From Acidobacteriota bacterium (GTDB lineage: Bacteria > Acidobacteriota > Terriglobia > Acidiferrales > UBA7541), in contig JABDFR010000014.1 in assembly GCA_013286465.1 (NCBI GenBank), positions 94-51,766 of the forward strand: DNA of 51,673 nucleotides, read 5' to 3'. The notes beneath the pieces are model-generated. The model was not told where the DNA came from. It worked only from the letters and a program-made list of their open reading frames with translations, and searched no databases. The position numbers and the translations under genes are program-made. Below are positions 8,473-17,322 of the stretch, one piece after another (position 1 is the stretch's first letter; the number at the start of each line of letters is the position of its first letter).

Positions 8473-9491
8473 TTCGCTTCGCTCGCTTGCGCGGCTTTTT
8501 TGCCGTAGAACTGCTCCCAGGACATTACTGGATTTCTCAGGATGCCGATTTTTTCGATTTCGCACTCGACTATGTCGCCGGGTTTTAGGTAGAGCGATTT
8601 GGGATCGTCGCTGAAGGCGGCTACTCCTGAGACAGTTCCCGTCGAGAGGACGTCGCCCGCGCTGTAGCCCATCGCGGAATAGTGCGAAATAATTTCTGGA
8701 ATTTTCACCGACATTTTTTTGGAGTGCGATTGCTGGCGAATTTTTCCGTTTACGCGCAGCTCCATGGCTAGGTTGTGGGGATCGGGGATTTCGTCGGCGG
8801 TTACGATCCACGGGCCTAACGGGCAGAAGGAATCGATGGCTTTGCAGAAACTGAAGACGCCCGATTTCATTTCGTTGCGTTGGATGTCGCGGGCCGTTAC
8901 GTCGTTGAAGATTACATATCCGCCGATGTAATTTGCCGCGTCTTCGGTGGAGAAATATTTTCCCGCCTTTTTCATCACCACGGCCAGCTCGAGTTCGTAA
9001 TCAAGTTCCTGCGTGAGCTGCTCGGGATAAATAATCGGCTCTTCGTGTCCGATGATGGCGTCCACATTCTGGAAGAAAACGATCCACGGCATTACCGGAT
9101 GCGAGAAGCCGGATTTCACGGCTTCTTCGTGATGCTCGCGGAAATTTCCGGCGGTATGAAAGAATTTTTTCGGGGCGATCGGGGCTTTCACTTTTATGTC
9201 CGATGGCTCGTAGATTATTTTTTCGCCGGAGGGACCCTTTGTTTCCGGGCCTTGTTCGGTGACGTATTTTAGGGCGGCGCGGGCGGCGTCGAGGCTTTTG
9301 TCGCCGCCTTCGAAGAGGGCGCGCATGTCGGCGGGGACGCGTCCGTCGGCGAGGGCGTAGAAGTTGGCTTCTTTTTCAACGTCGCGCAGATAAAGTGCGT
9401 AGGCTAGATTCAGGTCGATGATGCGCAGGCCGGAACCGTAGGCGCCGATGCGCGGGCGGTGCGGGGTGGGTTCAAAGGTTACGAGTCGCAT
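8469..9491 (-). CDS. Fumarylacetoacetate hydrolase family protein
   Basis: The 340-residue protein has an N-terminal domain and a C-terminal FAH fold. The conserved blocks include LDYELELAVVM (metal-binding acidic residues), YVIFNDVTARD, SFCPLGPWIV and a LSTGTVSGV turn corresponding to the family GTP-GVG loop. Members hydrolyse C-C bonds of acylpyruvates or decarboxylate/hydrate dioic 2-oxo acids using Mg. It is the first gene of a two-gene minus-strand operon with the DRE-TIM lyase, sharing an ATGA overlap. A GGAGG lies about 13 bases before the ATG. Product and substrate are not known. A pathway making and splitting 2-oxo diacids is an inference from the pair. Confidence 0.85.
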   Translation of the reverse strand: MRLVTFEPTPHRPRIGAYGSGLRIIDLNLAYALYLRDVEKEANFYALADGRVPADMRALFEGGDKSLDAARAALKYVTEQGPETKGPSGEKIIYEPSDIKVKAPIAPKKFFHTAGNFREHHEEAVKSGFSHPVMPWIVFFQNVDAIIGHEEPIIYPEQLTQELDYELELAVVMKKAGKYFSTEDAANYIGGYVIFNDVTARDIQRNEMKSGVFSFCKAIDSFCPLGPWIVTADEIPDPHNLAMELRVNGKIRQQSHSKKMSVKIPEIISHYSAMGYSAGDVLSTGTVSGVAAFSDDPKSLYLKPGDIVECEIEKIGILRNPVMSWEQFYGKKAAQASEAK

Positions 9492-10051
9492 GAATTGTGT
9501 ACGTCCTCCGTGGCTGGGCCTGGATTTTTATTCGCCAACCGGGGTGGCGGCTGGCTGCTTTTTTGGTGCTGGACTTTAGGCGAAATTGAGGTCGGTCTAC
9601 CCGAAACATGGGTATAGGTAGAAATCTTTGTAAGTTGTTGAAAATAAAGGATCGGCATGTTTTCTACCCGAAACACTTTTGAGGGGGTCGCGGGTTCGAA
9701 TTTGGCTGTTTCGCGGCTCGCTTTTCCGTTATAGGAGGGCGTGGTTTTTGTCGGCGCGCTACGGTCGGCATTGGCTCGAGTTGTGTTGCCTGCGCTCATT
9801 TCGCCTCTTTAACGCTAGCACGAAGTTGGGGGAATTCAATGGGGGGATTTTGGGGAATTTGGGGGTGGCGAGGGGCGGTTTTTGCAGGCTGCGGGCGGCA
9901 TTTGCGCACCAGTCGAATGCCGTATCCTGTTACGTCGAGGAATGTGGGCGACGTGCTCGCGAGCGTTACAGGGACGGGAGCAGCAAGCGACGGCCCCTAC
10001 GAAGAAAAGGCAACGTCGGGTAGACTTGGCGGCGGCTTGTTGGAGGATTTG
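9492..10051. other. Divergent intergenic region between FAH and MFS genes
   Basis: About 560 bases lie between divergent genes and should hold both promoters. It contains a 12-base direct repeat (separate entry), a GTTCGAAT-bearing stretch near 9693 that does not fold into a tRNA, and, near 9970-10000, a hairpin repeat of the gene-end type. The MFS reading frame runs open back to 9839, but that part looks non-coding. Confidence 0.6.
9597..9675. promoter_or_regulatory. Direct repeat CTACCCGAAACA, candidate operator
   Basis: The 12-mer CTACCCGAAACA occurs at 9597-9608 and again at 9664-9675. The first copy runs into ATGGGTATAG, so it also forms an imperfect dyad (CTACCC ... GGGTATAG). The pair lies about 105-185 bases upstream of the FAH start and could bind a regulator of that operon. 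The regulator is not identified. Confidence 0.4.
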
Positions 10052-11422
10052 GTGACGGATCGCGAGCGCGGAGACGGGCGGGCTGGGTTTGCGTTGGCGA
10101 TTTTGTTTGCGATTAATCTTTTGAATTTTTTTGACCGGAATTTGTTTGGGGCATTGGCTGAGCCGATCAAGCGGGAATGGTCGCTTTCGGATACGCGCAT
10201 TGGCTTTTTGGCGCTCGCGTTTACTGTGCTTTATGCGGTGGTGGGAGTTCCGCTGGGGCGGCTTTCGGACCGTCGTGCGCGGCCGCCGATTTTGGCCATT
10301 GGAGTGGCGGTGTGGAGTTTGTTGACCGCGGCTTCGGGCTTGGCTTGGAATTACGCTTCGCTTTTTGTGGTGCGCCTGGGCGTGGGGATTGGCGAGGCTA
10401 GTTGCGCGCCGGCGGCTAACTCGATGATTGGGGACTACTATCCGGCGAAGCGGCGGGCTTGGGCGCTGGGGATTTTTATGTTGGGGTTGCCGATTGGGAA
10501 TTTTCTTTCGTCGTATTTTGGCGGGCATTGGGCTGCGGCTTACGGTTGGCGCAAAGCTTGTTTTATTGCTTGTGTGCCGGGATTGCTTTTGGCTGCTTTC
10601 GTGCTGTTGGTGAAGGATCCGCCGCGGGGCGCGGCGGAAATTTCGCATCATGCGAGCCGGGCGCATGAGGGCTCGGCCTACTGGTGCGTGTTGAAAATTC
10701 CGACCGTGCGCTGGCTGATCATTTCCGGCGCGCTGCACAATTTTATGATGTACACCATCGCGGTATTCGTGCCTGGGTTGCTGGCGCGCTACCACGGCTT
10801 GAATCTCAAGGACGCTAACAGCGTGAATTCGATTGTGTTTGGGTTGGTGGGCATTCCCGGATTGCTGATCGGCGGCTCGGCGGCGGACCGGGCGGGCAAG
10901 CGCAGGCCGAATGGCCGGCTCCTGACGGGCGGGGTGGCGCTTTTGTGCGCGGCGCCTTGCATGTGGCTGGCGAACGATGTTGCTCGCGGGAAAATTTTGA
11001 ACTTTACGATTTTGATGGGGACCGGGGTTTTTCTGGCTTACTTCTACTATACGACTGTGTATGCGGCGATTCAGGACGTGGTGCAGCCTAGTTTGCGAGC
11101 TACGGCTATGGCGATTTTTTTCTGCGCTATGTATTTGCTGGGGGGGAGTTTTGGGCCGGTGATCACGGGCAGGTTGAGCGATCACTTTGCGAGCGCGGCG
11201 TTAGCCGGTGGCGCGACGGCCGCGGCGTCGCGGGCCATCGGGTTGCACAGCGCGATGTACATCGTCCCATTCTGCGTGTTGGGTGTGGCGCTGGTGTTGT
11301 TTGCGGCGGCGCGGTCGGTCGGGCAGGATATGGCGAATTTGCAGACTTGGATGGCTGCGCCGGCCTCGGGGAGTTCTTCGGGATGTGCAGTCGACGGCGC
11401 GGCGACGGCTGAATCGGCTTAG
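10052..11422 (+). CDS. Major facilitator superfamily transporter
   Basis: The 456-residue polytopic membrane protein has about 12 hydrophobic segments. The MFS loop-2/3 signature is visible as GVPLGRLSDRRARPP. The N-terminal half carries NLLNFFDRNLFG, typical of sugar-acid/aromatic-acid type permeases (spinster/ACS-like), and the C-terminal half has ISGALHNFMMYT and GGSFGPVITGRLSD. The GTG at 10052 was chosen because GGAGG (10042-10046) sits five bases upstream; the longer open frame from 9839 has no membrane or conserved character. Leucine is mostly TTG and the coding strand is very G-rich, unlike the block before 7.2 kb. It may import the substrate of the divergent FAH/DRE-TIM pair (inference). 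Confidence 0.85.
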   Translation: MTDRERGDGRAGFALAILFAINLLNFFDRNLFGALAEPIKREWSLSDTRIGFLALAFTVLYAVVGVPLGRLSDRRARPPILAIGVAVWSLLTAASGLAWNYASLFVVRLGVGIGEASCAPAANSMIGDYYPAKRRAWALGIFMLGLPIGNFLSSYFGGHWAAAYGWRKACFIACVPGLLLAAFVLLVKDPPRGAAEISHHASRAHEGSAYWCVLKIPTVRWLIISGALHNFMMYTIAVFVPGLLARYHGLNLKDANSVNSIVFGLVGIPGLLIGGSAADRAGKRRPNGRLLTGGVALLCAAPCMWLANDVARGKILNFTILMGTGVFLAYFYYTTVYAAIQDVVQPSLRATAMAIFFCAMYLLGGSFGPVITGRLSDHFASAALAGGATAAASRAIGLHSAMYIVPFCVLGVALVLFAAARSVGQDMANLQTWMAAPASGSSSGCAVDGAATAESA

Positions 11423-11455
11423 ATAGCGCTGGCGTCTCTGCCGGCATCTTGCGAC
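11423..11455 (+). repeat. 33-base gene-end repeat, copy A
   Basis: Variant copy (ATAGCGCTGGCGTCTCTGCC...) of a 33-base imperfect palindrome. It begins at the base directly after the TAG stop of the MFS gene, in the sense orientation. Other copies are at 11565, 20336, 33651 and 47991. Confidence 0.85.
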
Positions 11456-11564
11456 TTCAAATCGAGGTACGGGCAACACTCGGCGCCGGAGCTGGCAAAA
11501 CGACTTCGGGCTTTTATTTTGCGCGGTGGGCCGGCCTTGAGTGTCGGCTTTGGTTGAAATTATC

Positions 11565-11597
11565 GTCGTAAGATGCCGGCAGGGACGCCGGCGCTAC
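11565..11597 (-). repeat. 33-base gene-end repeat, copy B
   Basis: On the minus strand it reads GTAGCGCCGGCGTCCCTGCC then GGCATCTTACGAC. It starts 12 bases after the stop of the ABC permease gene. With copy A it forms an inverted doublet about 110 bases apart between convergent genes, resembling a REPIN. Confidence 0.88.
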
Positions 11598-11609
11598 TTT
11601 GCGGGACTG

Positions 11610-14051
11610 CTACTCGTAACGTAGCGCTACTAGCGGATCTACTTTTGCGGCGCGATGGGCTGGGATCCAGCAGGCTACTACTCCGGTTACCAGCAGCAGG
11701 ATCGCTACCGCGATTAGTGTTACTGGATCGTGGGCGGTTACGCCCCAGAGTTGGCTGGAGATGAAGCGGCCTACTGCCAACGTTACGGCTACGCCTGCCG
11801 CGATTCCAATCAGTACCAATCGCAGGCCCATTCTTAGGACTAGTTTCAGTACGTCTGACGTGCTTGCGCCTAGGGCCATGCGGATGCCAATTTCGTGAGT
11901 GCGGCGGGCAGCGGTGTAGGCTAGGACGCTGTAGACGCCGATGGTTACCAGGATCAGGCCGATTACCGCGAAGATCATCATTAGTAGGAAGCCGAAGCGC
12001 GGGCCGGCGTAGCTGAATTGGTTGAGGAAGCTTTCTAGTGAGCCGGTTAGCGTGATGGCTACGCCGCGGTCGGTGTTCCAGATTTCGCGCTGGGCTACCG
12101 TCGTCATGGCTGCGGGGTCCTTGGCGGTGCGCACCAGAATTCCGCGAAACGGGTTGCCGCCTAACGTGGATGGCGCCCACAGCTCGGAATCGATTGGGCG
12201 TTGCGGTCCTTCATTTTTTATGTCGCCGATTACGCCGATGATTTCGAACCAGGCGTCGTGGACCGGGTCGGGTAGTGATTCCATTTGCAGGACGTGAACG
12301 TGCTGGCCGATGGGATTGTCGTTCGGGAAAAATTTACGGGCGAAAGTTTCATTTATTACGATCAATTTTCTGGCGGAATTTACTTCCGCTTCCGTGAACG
12401 TGCGGCCACTCAACAGCGGAACTTTCAGAGCTGAAAAATAGTCCTCGCTGCAAAACGTGTAATTCCCTTTCCATTGGTCGGTGTGCGATTTTCCGGAGAT
12501 ATCGATATCGGTGTTGTCGCCGCCGTAGGCGGGTAACTCGGTGGTGTCGGCCGCCGCGAGGACGCCGGGGGAATTTTTTAGACGTTGCAGCAACGGGCGG
12601 AAGAAAGAGTTGAGTTGGGTGGTGGTCTTGTAACGCTCGACGGGAAGAGGAATGCGGGCGAAGAAAAGGTGATCGGACTGGAAACCTAGATGCACTTGGC
12701 GGAGGGCGACGAAGCTGCGCATGAGCAGGCCGGCGGCTACGAGTAGCGTGAGCGAAAGAGCGACTTCGAGAACTACTACGGCATCGCGCATGCGGCTGTG
12801 GCGCGAACCGCCGCCTACGCCTTTGCCGGTGTCGCGCAATTGATCGTGGAGATCGCGGCGAGTGGCTTGGATTGCGGGAGCGAGGCCGAAGAGCAGGGCC
12901 GTTGCTGCGGCGATGGCGAGAGTGAAGAGTAGGACTGTGGCGTTCAGGCGGATTACGGCTTCGGCGGGGATGATGTCTGGAGGAATCGCGGCGACTAGCG
13001 ATTTCAGTCCGGCCCAGGCGAAAATTGCGCCGAGAACGGCGCCGCCGATTGCCAGCACCAAACTTTCTACCAGGAGTTGGCGGACGATTCTCGAGCGGCC
13101 TGCGCCTAGGGCGGCGCGCACGGCGAATTCTTTTTCGCGGGCGGTGGCGCGTGCGAGCAGCAGGCTGGCTACGTTGCCGCAGGCGATTAGTAGCAGAAAT
13201 CCTACGGCGGCTAGAACTATGAATAGAGTGGCGCGAAATTCGCCTACTACTTGATCGGCTAGAGATACGATTTCGATGCGGTAATGCTGGGGATACGCCT
13301 TCGGATATTCGGCGGCTACTTGATGCGCTAGGACGGTGAAGTCGGCTTGTGCTTGCGCGATGGTGACGCCTGGTTTCAGATGGCCGAGGAAATACCAATA
13401 TTTGCCTTCGTTGAATGCGGCAGGCGTGTCGGCGGCGTTTGGCTTTTCCGGAATCCAGATGTCGGCGTCGCCCCAGGCGAAGCGCGGGGGCATGATGCCG
13501 ATCAGCGTGCGGGGCGTGCCGTTGAGAGTGAAAGATTTATTTAGGATGGTGGGATCGGCGGCGAAGCGGGTGACCCAGGTTTTGTAGCGTAGTACGAAGA
13601 CGGGTGGGGCGCCTGGCTCGTAGTCGGCTGGTTGTGCGGCGCGGCCGAGAAGCGGGGGCATGCCGAAGAATTCGAAGGTGCCTGGGGTGATTAGATTTCC
13701 GTTGAAGCGCTCGGTGCCTTCGGCGGTGGTGTAGAGGACATCGACGCCTAGATTGCCGGTCTGGCGATCGAAGACGTGATTTTGTGCGGCGAAGGTTGTC
13801 CACTCGGCGCCGAAGAAGCCGCCGCGGTAGCCGGGGCCGGGCTCGTCGGTGTTGTGGATTTCTATGGCCATCAGGCGCGGGGAGTCGGTGTAGGGGAACG
13901 GCTCGATTAGGACATTTTCGATTACGCTGAAAATTGCGGTGGAGGCGCCGATGCCGAGGGCTAGCGTGAGGACTGCGATTGCGGCGAAGCCGGGGCTCTT
14001 GCGCAAATTTCTTGCGGCGTAACGGAGATCTTGCCAGATGGAGAGGTTCAC
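11610..14051 (-). CDS. Duplicated orphan ABC permease (ADOP/MacB-FtsX type)
   Basis: The 813-residue inner-membrane protein has a start of the acidobacterial duplicated orphan permease type ([26 protein letters not shown]). The GTG at 14049-14051 is preferred over an upstream in-frame start because GAGGAG lies five bases before it. The order is one TM segment, a large periplasmic MacB-like domain (about 45-230), a first FtsX domain (three TM, with [18 protein letters not shown]), a second periplasmic domain (about 440-650) and a second FtsX domain ([20 protein letters not shown]). No ATPase gene is adjacent, as expected for the orphan class. Likely roles are export or envelope mechanotransmission, but the substrate is unknown. 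Confidence 0.9.
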   Translation of the reverse strand: MNLSIWQDLRYAARNLRKSPGFAAIAVLTLALGIGASTAIFSVIENVLIEPFPYTDSPRLMAIEIHNTDEPGPGYRGGFFGAEWTTFAAQNHVFDRQTGNLGVDVLYTTAEGTERFNGNLITPGTFEFFGMPPLLGRAAQPADYEPGAPPVFVLRYKTWVTRFAADPTILNKSFTLNGTPRTLIGIMPPRFAWGDADIWIPEKPNAADTPAAFNEGKYWYFLGHLKPGVTIAQAQADFTVLAHQVAAEYPKAYPQHYRIEIVSLADQVVGEFRATLFIVLAAVGFLLLIACGNVASLLLARATAREKEFAVRAALGAGRSRIVRQLLVESLVLAIGGAVLGAIFAWAGLKSLVAAIPPDIIPAEAVIRLNATVLLFTLAIAAATALLFGLAPAIQATRRDLHDQLRDTGKGVGGGSRHSRMRDAVVVLEVALSLTLLVAAGLLMRSFVALRQVHLGFQSDHLFFARIPLPVERYKTTTQLNSFFRPLLQRLKNSPGVLAAADTTELPAYGGDNTDIDISGKSHTDQWKGNYTFCSEDYFSALKVPLLSGRTFTEAEVNSARKLIVINETFARKFFPNDNPIGQHVHVLQMESLPDPVHDAWFEIIGVIGDIKNEGPQRPIDSELWAPSTLGGNPFRGILVRTAKDPAAMTTVAQREIWNTDRGVAITLTGSLESFLNQFSYAGPRFGFLLMMIFAVIGLILVTIGVYSVLAYTAARRTHEIGIRMALGASTSDVLKLVLRMGLRLVLIGIAAGVAVTLAVGRFISSQLWGVTAHDPVTLIAVAILLLVTGVVACWIPAHRAAKVDPLVALRYE

Positions 14052-14220
14052 TAGTGCTCCTCGTGGCCCCGCGTATCTTGGCATGAATTATGCATTTCTT
14101 TGCGAAAAAGTTGCCTCCGATTTAGCCGCTGGTCTCTAGCAGAGTTGAGACAAATTGCTTCCGCGCTCGTCTAACCCGGGTTCGGCGAGAGTGCATCGCG
14201 ATCAGAAACGAGTTTGCGCT

Positions 14221-14916
14221 ATGAATAGGGCGGTTTGCGGAGTTTTGGTTTCGATGGCAATGGCGGTTATTGGCGGTCGCGCGGGCGGACAGAAAGAGAA
14301 TTCGGCTGCGCGGACGTTTCGGCTGGATTCGGTGGACGGAGTGGAATTGGTGAATGCCAAGGCGGAAGTTTCGAATTATCGCGGGCGTTCGGCGGTGCAT
14401 CTGGTGCCGCTGCGGGGACGCGAGAGTAGCGACGAGACGATGATGGCGATTCTGACGGATACGGATTTCGCCGACGGGACGATCGAAGCTGAAGTTGCAG
14501 GGGCTCCCCGCGCCGGGGCTGCGCCGGACAATCGCGGCTTCATCGGCATTTTGTTCCGCGTGCAGGGGCACGGATCGCGGGATGAGGATTTTTATCTGCG
14601 GCCTACGAATGGGCGCAGCGATGACCAGCTTCGTCGCAATCATGCGGTGCAGTATGAATCGGCGCCGAATTTTCCCTGGTACCGATTGAGAAAAGAGAAT
14701 CCTGGAGTGTATGAGTCGTATGCTGATTTGGAAGCTGGCGCGTGGACGAAAATGGAAATCGTGGTTTCCGGGACGCACGCTCGCTTGTACGTGAACGATG
14801 CCGAGCAGCCTTGTCTGATCGTAAATGACTTGAAGAACGGAGAGACACACGGACAGATCGGCTTTTGGGCGCACGCAACGACGGAGGGCTATTTTTCGAA
14901 TTTGACGGTGAAATAA
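14221..14916 (+). CDS. Secreted lectin/glucanase-fold (DUF1080-like) protein 1
   Basis: The 231-residue exported protein has an N-terminal signal peptide (MNRAVCGVLVSMAMAVIGG) followed by a single beta-rich domain. Features such as DFADGTIEAEV, FIGILFRVQ, DFYLRPTN, WTKMEIVVSGTHARLYVND and GQIGFWAH match the concanavalin-A-like fold of DUF1080/LamG proteins that bind or cleave carbohydrates. The ATG 14221 is used because the signal peptide starts there; the frame is open from 14155. A second protein with the same fold follows 53 bases later (14970). No catalytic residues can be identified, so it may be a binding protein. Confidence 0.75.
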   Translation: MNRAVCGVLVSMAMAVIGGRAGGQKENSAARTFRLDSVDGVELVNAKAEVSNYRGRSAVHLVPLRGRESSDETMMAILTDTDFADGTIEAEVAGAPRAGAAPDNRGFIGILFRVQGHGSRDEDFYLRPTNGRSDDQLRRNHAVQYESAPNFPWYRLRKENPGVYESYADLEAGAWTKMEIVVSGTHARLYVNDAEQPCLIVNDLKNGETHGQIGFWAHATTEGYFSNLTVK

Positions 14917-14969
14917 TTGAAAGGCCGGCGCGACGGCGCATGGGAAATATTTTGAGGAGAGAATGCGTG

Positions 14970-16184
14970 ATGGGTATCGCGGCGAAGAAGCAATGCGGCG
15001 GAATTTGGTTTGTGCGGCCGGCTTTGATTCGGGCCGCGTGCGCCGTGTCGCTTGCTCTGGGCGTGTTCGCTGGGCTTGCAGGTCCGTGCCAAGGGCAGTC
15101 GGTGTCGATTCCCGTGACGGCCGATCGATGGGTGATCAGCGACAAGAATGAACGTATCAACCCCGCGAAATCGCTGGCGAACAATGGAAAGAACGTGAAC
15201 TTTCTGGGCCGGGAGAGTTTGTGCGTCGCCAAGGGTTTCGCCTACGTGCGCGATCTCGATATGCAAAATGGGACGATTGACGCGGACCTGGCCATGGATC
15301 CGAACGGCAATTTTTTGGGCATGGCGTTTCGGGTGAAATCGGAGGATGAGTACGAATTGTTTTTCTTTCGGCCGGGGGCTTCGGGATCGTTGCAGGCAGT
15401 GCAGTACACGCCGGGGCTTTTGGGGGCGAATGCTTGGCAGCTTTACAATTTTCCTAAGTATGTGGCGCGGGCTGCGATTCCTGATGATCGTTGGTTTCAT
15501 GTGCGCGTGGTGGTGGCTGGATTGTCGGCGAAGCTGTATCTGGATCATGCTGCTGAGCCGGCGCTGGTGGTTTCGGATTTGAAATTGGGATATGCGCGCG
15601 GGAGTTTTGGATTTTGGGGGCAGGAAGGCGGGGGATACATTTCGAATGTGAGTTATACGCCGGATCGTGCGGTTTATTCGCCGACGGTGGAGAGGAAGTT
15701 TTTGGCAGGGGCGCTGACCGATTGGGAGATTTCGGATTCGTTTGATGCTGGTGAGACGGACGCGGCGGTGTATCCCGATGTCGGGAAATTGAAGTGGGAA
15801 AAAGTTGCGGCGGAAAATCCCGGCATGGTGGCGATTCAGCGTTACCGGCGCGACCCTAATGTTATTCCTCCTGCGGATCCTGAGAAGAAGCAGGCGCGCG
15901 TGGCCGGGTCGAAAGTTGTTTTTGCTCGGACTACCATTCATGCGGATCGGGATGGAATCCGGAAGATGGATTTTGGTTACAGCGATGAGATCGTCGTCTA
16001 TTTGAATTCTAAGCCGCTTTATGCTGGAAATAATTTGATTGGATTCCGCGAGCCTGGGGCTCTCGGGCTTGCGGACGTGAATAACGATGCCGTCTACCTG
16101 CCGCTCAAGAAAGGCGATAACGAATTGGTGTTGGCGGTTACCGAGTTTTTCGGCGGGTGGGGTTTTATTTGCCGGCTTGAGTAG
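14970..16184 (+). CDS. Secreted lectin/glucanase-fold protein 2 with extra C-terminal domain
   Basis: The 404-residue protein has a signal-anchor-like N-terminus (hydrophobic about 20-36, ending GPCQGQS) and a lectin-type domain (about 45-235) resembling the neighbour at 14221: GTIDADLAMD, FLGMAFRVKSED, ELFFFRPG, WFHVRVVVAGLSAKLYLD and GSFGFWGQ. The C-terminal 165 residues add a second beta-rich domain ending in a KKGDNELVLAVTEFFGGWG segment, reminiscent of carbohydrate-binding galactose-binding folds. The ATG at 14970 follows GAGGAG by about ten bases; an alternative ATG lies at 14940. The two genes probably form an operon for surface polysaccharide binding or degradation. Confidence 0.72.
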   Translation: MGIAAKKQCGGIWFVRPALIRAACAVSLALGVFAGLAGPCQGQSVSIPVTADRWVISDKNERINPAKSLANNGKNVNFLGRESLCVAKGFAYVRDLDMQNGTIDADLAMDPNGNFLGMAFRVKSEDEYELFFFRPGASGSLQAVQYTPGLLGANAWQLYNFPKYVARAAIPDDRWFHVRVVVAGLSAKLYLDHAAEPALVVSDLKLGYARGSFGFWGQEGGGYISNVSYTPDRAVYSPTVERKFLAGALTDWEISDSFDAGETDAAVYPDVGKLKWEKVAAENPGMVAIQRYRRDPNVIPPADPEKKQARVAGSKVVFARTTIHADRDGIRKMDFGYSDEIVVYLNSKPLYAGNNLIGFREPGALGLADVNNDAVYLPLKKGDNELVLAVTEFFGGWGFICRLE

Positions 16185-16486
16185 TAACATCGGTATCCGT
16201 CGCGGCAGAACCGCCGCCCCTGGTGGCCGGCGCTAAAGCGCATCGATAATAGGGGACTGTTTCCGGAGCGCTGAAGCGCCCCTCCCCGCATAAATGCGGA
16301 GGCTCCCACCGAAAAAACATCGATTCCGGCGCGACTGAAGTCGTGCCCTGACAAAGCTCGCTGCATTTATGGCATGAATTTCATTCCTTCCGTGTTAACT
16401 CTCTGTCTCTCCTCGTATTGACCCTGCTCGGCTCGGACGTTAGGCTCGAATTTCGCATTTCCATGTTCGCTTGGGAGGCTTTTTCG
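16185..16486. other. Intergenic region with short palindromes
   Basis: About 300 bases without a convincing gene. Several short GC-rich palindromes occur (for example GCGCTGAAGCGC near 16269 and CCCGCATAAATGCGG near 16284), probably remnants of dispersed repeats at the 3' end of the preceding gene. Confidence 0.5.
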
Positions 16487-16813
16487 GTGGTTGATCGAGC
16501 TTCGTTGCGGCAGTGTTTACATTGCGGGCGGCTGGTGCCTGTGGATCGGGTGCAGTGTCCTAATTGCCGCGAGGCGCTGCCGGAGGTGCGGGTTGCGGGG
16601 CGTGCGGCGGCGGCGGAACGGCCTAGCGAGATTCGGCGCGGGTTGTTGGCTATGCTTTTGGCTGGGGTGGTGCATTATTTTTCTGGCGGGTATAGCGCGA
16701 TGAATTTGCCTTATCCGATTAATCCGGTGATTACGGTTTATTTGTCGCCGATGCTTTTTCTTAGTGGGTTGGGACTGGTGGTGTACGGATTTTTTACTTG
16801 GAAGAAAGATTGA
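16487..16813 (+). CDS. Small zinc-ribbon membrane protein
   Basis: The 108-residue protein has an N-terminal zinc ribbon built of CLHC and CPNC knuckles (about residues 9-27). A linker follows, then two hydrophobic segments (about 51-70 and 81-103) ending in a short basic tail. The GTG start is set by GGGAGG at 16473-16478; the frame is open further upstream from 16418. It is probably an inner-membrane protein with a cytoplasmic metal-binding head. No specific family is recognised and the role is unknown. Confidence 0.65.
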   Translation: MVDRASLRQCLHCGRLVPVDRVQCPNCREALPEVRVAGRAAAAERPSEIRRGLLAMLLAGVVHYFSGGYSAMNLPYPINPVITVYLSPMLFLSGLGLVVYGFFTWKKD

Positions 16814-16828
16814 GGGAGATTGGCGCCT

Positions 16829-16915
16829 GGCTCGTGTAGGGCCTTGCTCCACTCCTTCGTCGCGTTTTTTGGGCGCTGGCGCCGGAGAATCTTGAAGTTT
16901 GGGCCTACACGAGCC
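16829..16915. repeat. Inverted repeat GGCTCGTGTAGG
   Basis: The 12-base arms GGCTCGTGTAGG (16829-16840) and CCTACACGAGCC (16904-16915) are perfect inverted copies separated by 63 bases. They lie just after the zinc-ribbon gene and before the convergent secreted-protein gene. This could be a long hairpin terminator or a small mobile-repeat doublet. Confidence 0.65.
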
Positions 16916-16965
16916 GGCATTGGCCGCGGCATGATGAATTCGCCGCGGGGTGACAAATTGCTTCC

Positions 16966-17322
16966 CTACTTAGCGCTTTCGCAAGTTTCACTTACCATCT
17001 TTAAATTCGTTACGCGTAGATAGTTCTGCGGCGCGGTGTTGCCTTCCTGATTGTTTTCGCTCTTGGTTTTTTGCGGGATGGTGCCGGTGATGCTTACTGT
17101 GTGGCCTACGTGCGGGGCTAGCTGCACGGTTTTGCTGTGCAGGACCCACATTTTGCCTTGCTCGTCGGTTAGCGTGAATGAGTTGCCGGAACCTTTTTTC
17201 AGGCAGCCCGTGACCATCTGTGTGGAATTATCGGCGTTATCCTGGGCGTGAGTGACGATGGGCGTTGCTGTGACGCTGATCGCCGCTAGGGCTATCGCTC
17301 CGATTGCTAGCTTGCAGTTCAT
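16966..17322 (-). CDS. Small secreted protein (DUF5818-like)
   Basis: The 118-residue protein has a clear signal peptide (about 1-26, ending THA-Q) and one compact beta domain: VTGCLKKGSG, FTLTDEQGKMWVL and HVGHTVSITG. This pattern recurs in small exported acidobacterial proteins with a single-OB-like fold, often annotated DUF5818. GGGGGG-AG lies upstream of the ATG. It is convergent with the zinc-ribbon gene. The function is unknown; an envelope or stress role is a guess. Confidence 0.72.
   Translation of the reverse strand: MNCKLAIGAIALAAISVTATPIVTHAQDNADNSTQMVTGCLKKGSGNSFTLTDEQGKMWVLHSKTVQLAPHVGHTVSITGTIPQKTKSENNQEGNTAPQNYLRVTNLKMVSETCESAK

Noticed and set aside
9686-9712. tRNA-like GGTTCGAAT stretch
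   Set aside because: Resembles a T-loop only; the flanks do not pair into a stem and no acceptor or anticodon arm is present.
9839-10051. Possible 71-residue N-terminal extension of the MFS protein
   Set aside because: The segment overlaps a dispersed hairpin repeat, has no conserved text, and a strong GGAGG points to GTG 10052.
9836-11185. Long minus-strand open frame (449 codons) opposite the MFS gene
   Set aside because: Rich in Arg, His, Pro and Gln with no domain; it is the antisense of a G-rich membrane-protein gene that has a good ribosome site and signature motifs.
14889-16190. Minus-strand open frame (433 codons)
   Set aside because: Antisense of the second lectin-fold gene; basic, repetitive composition and no start signal.
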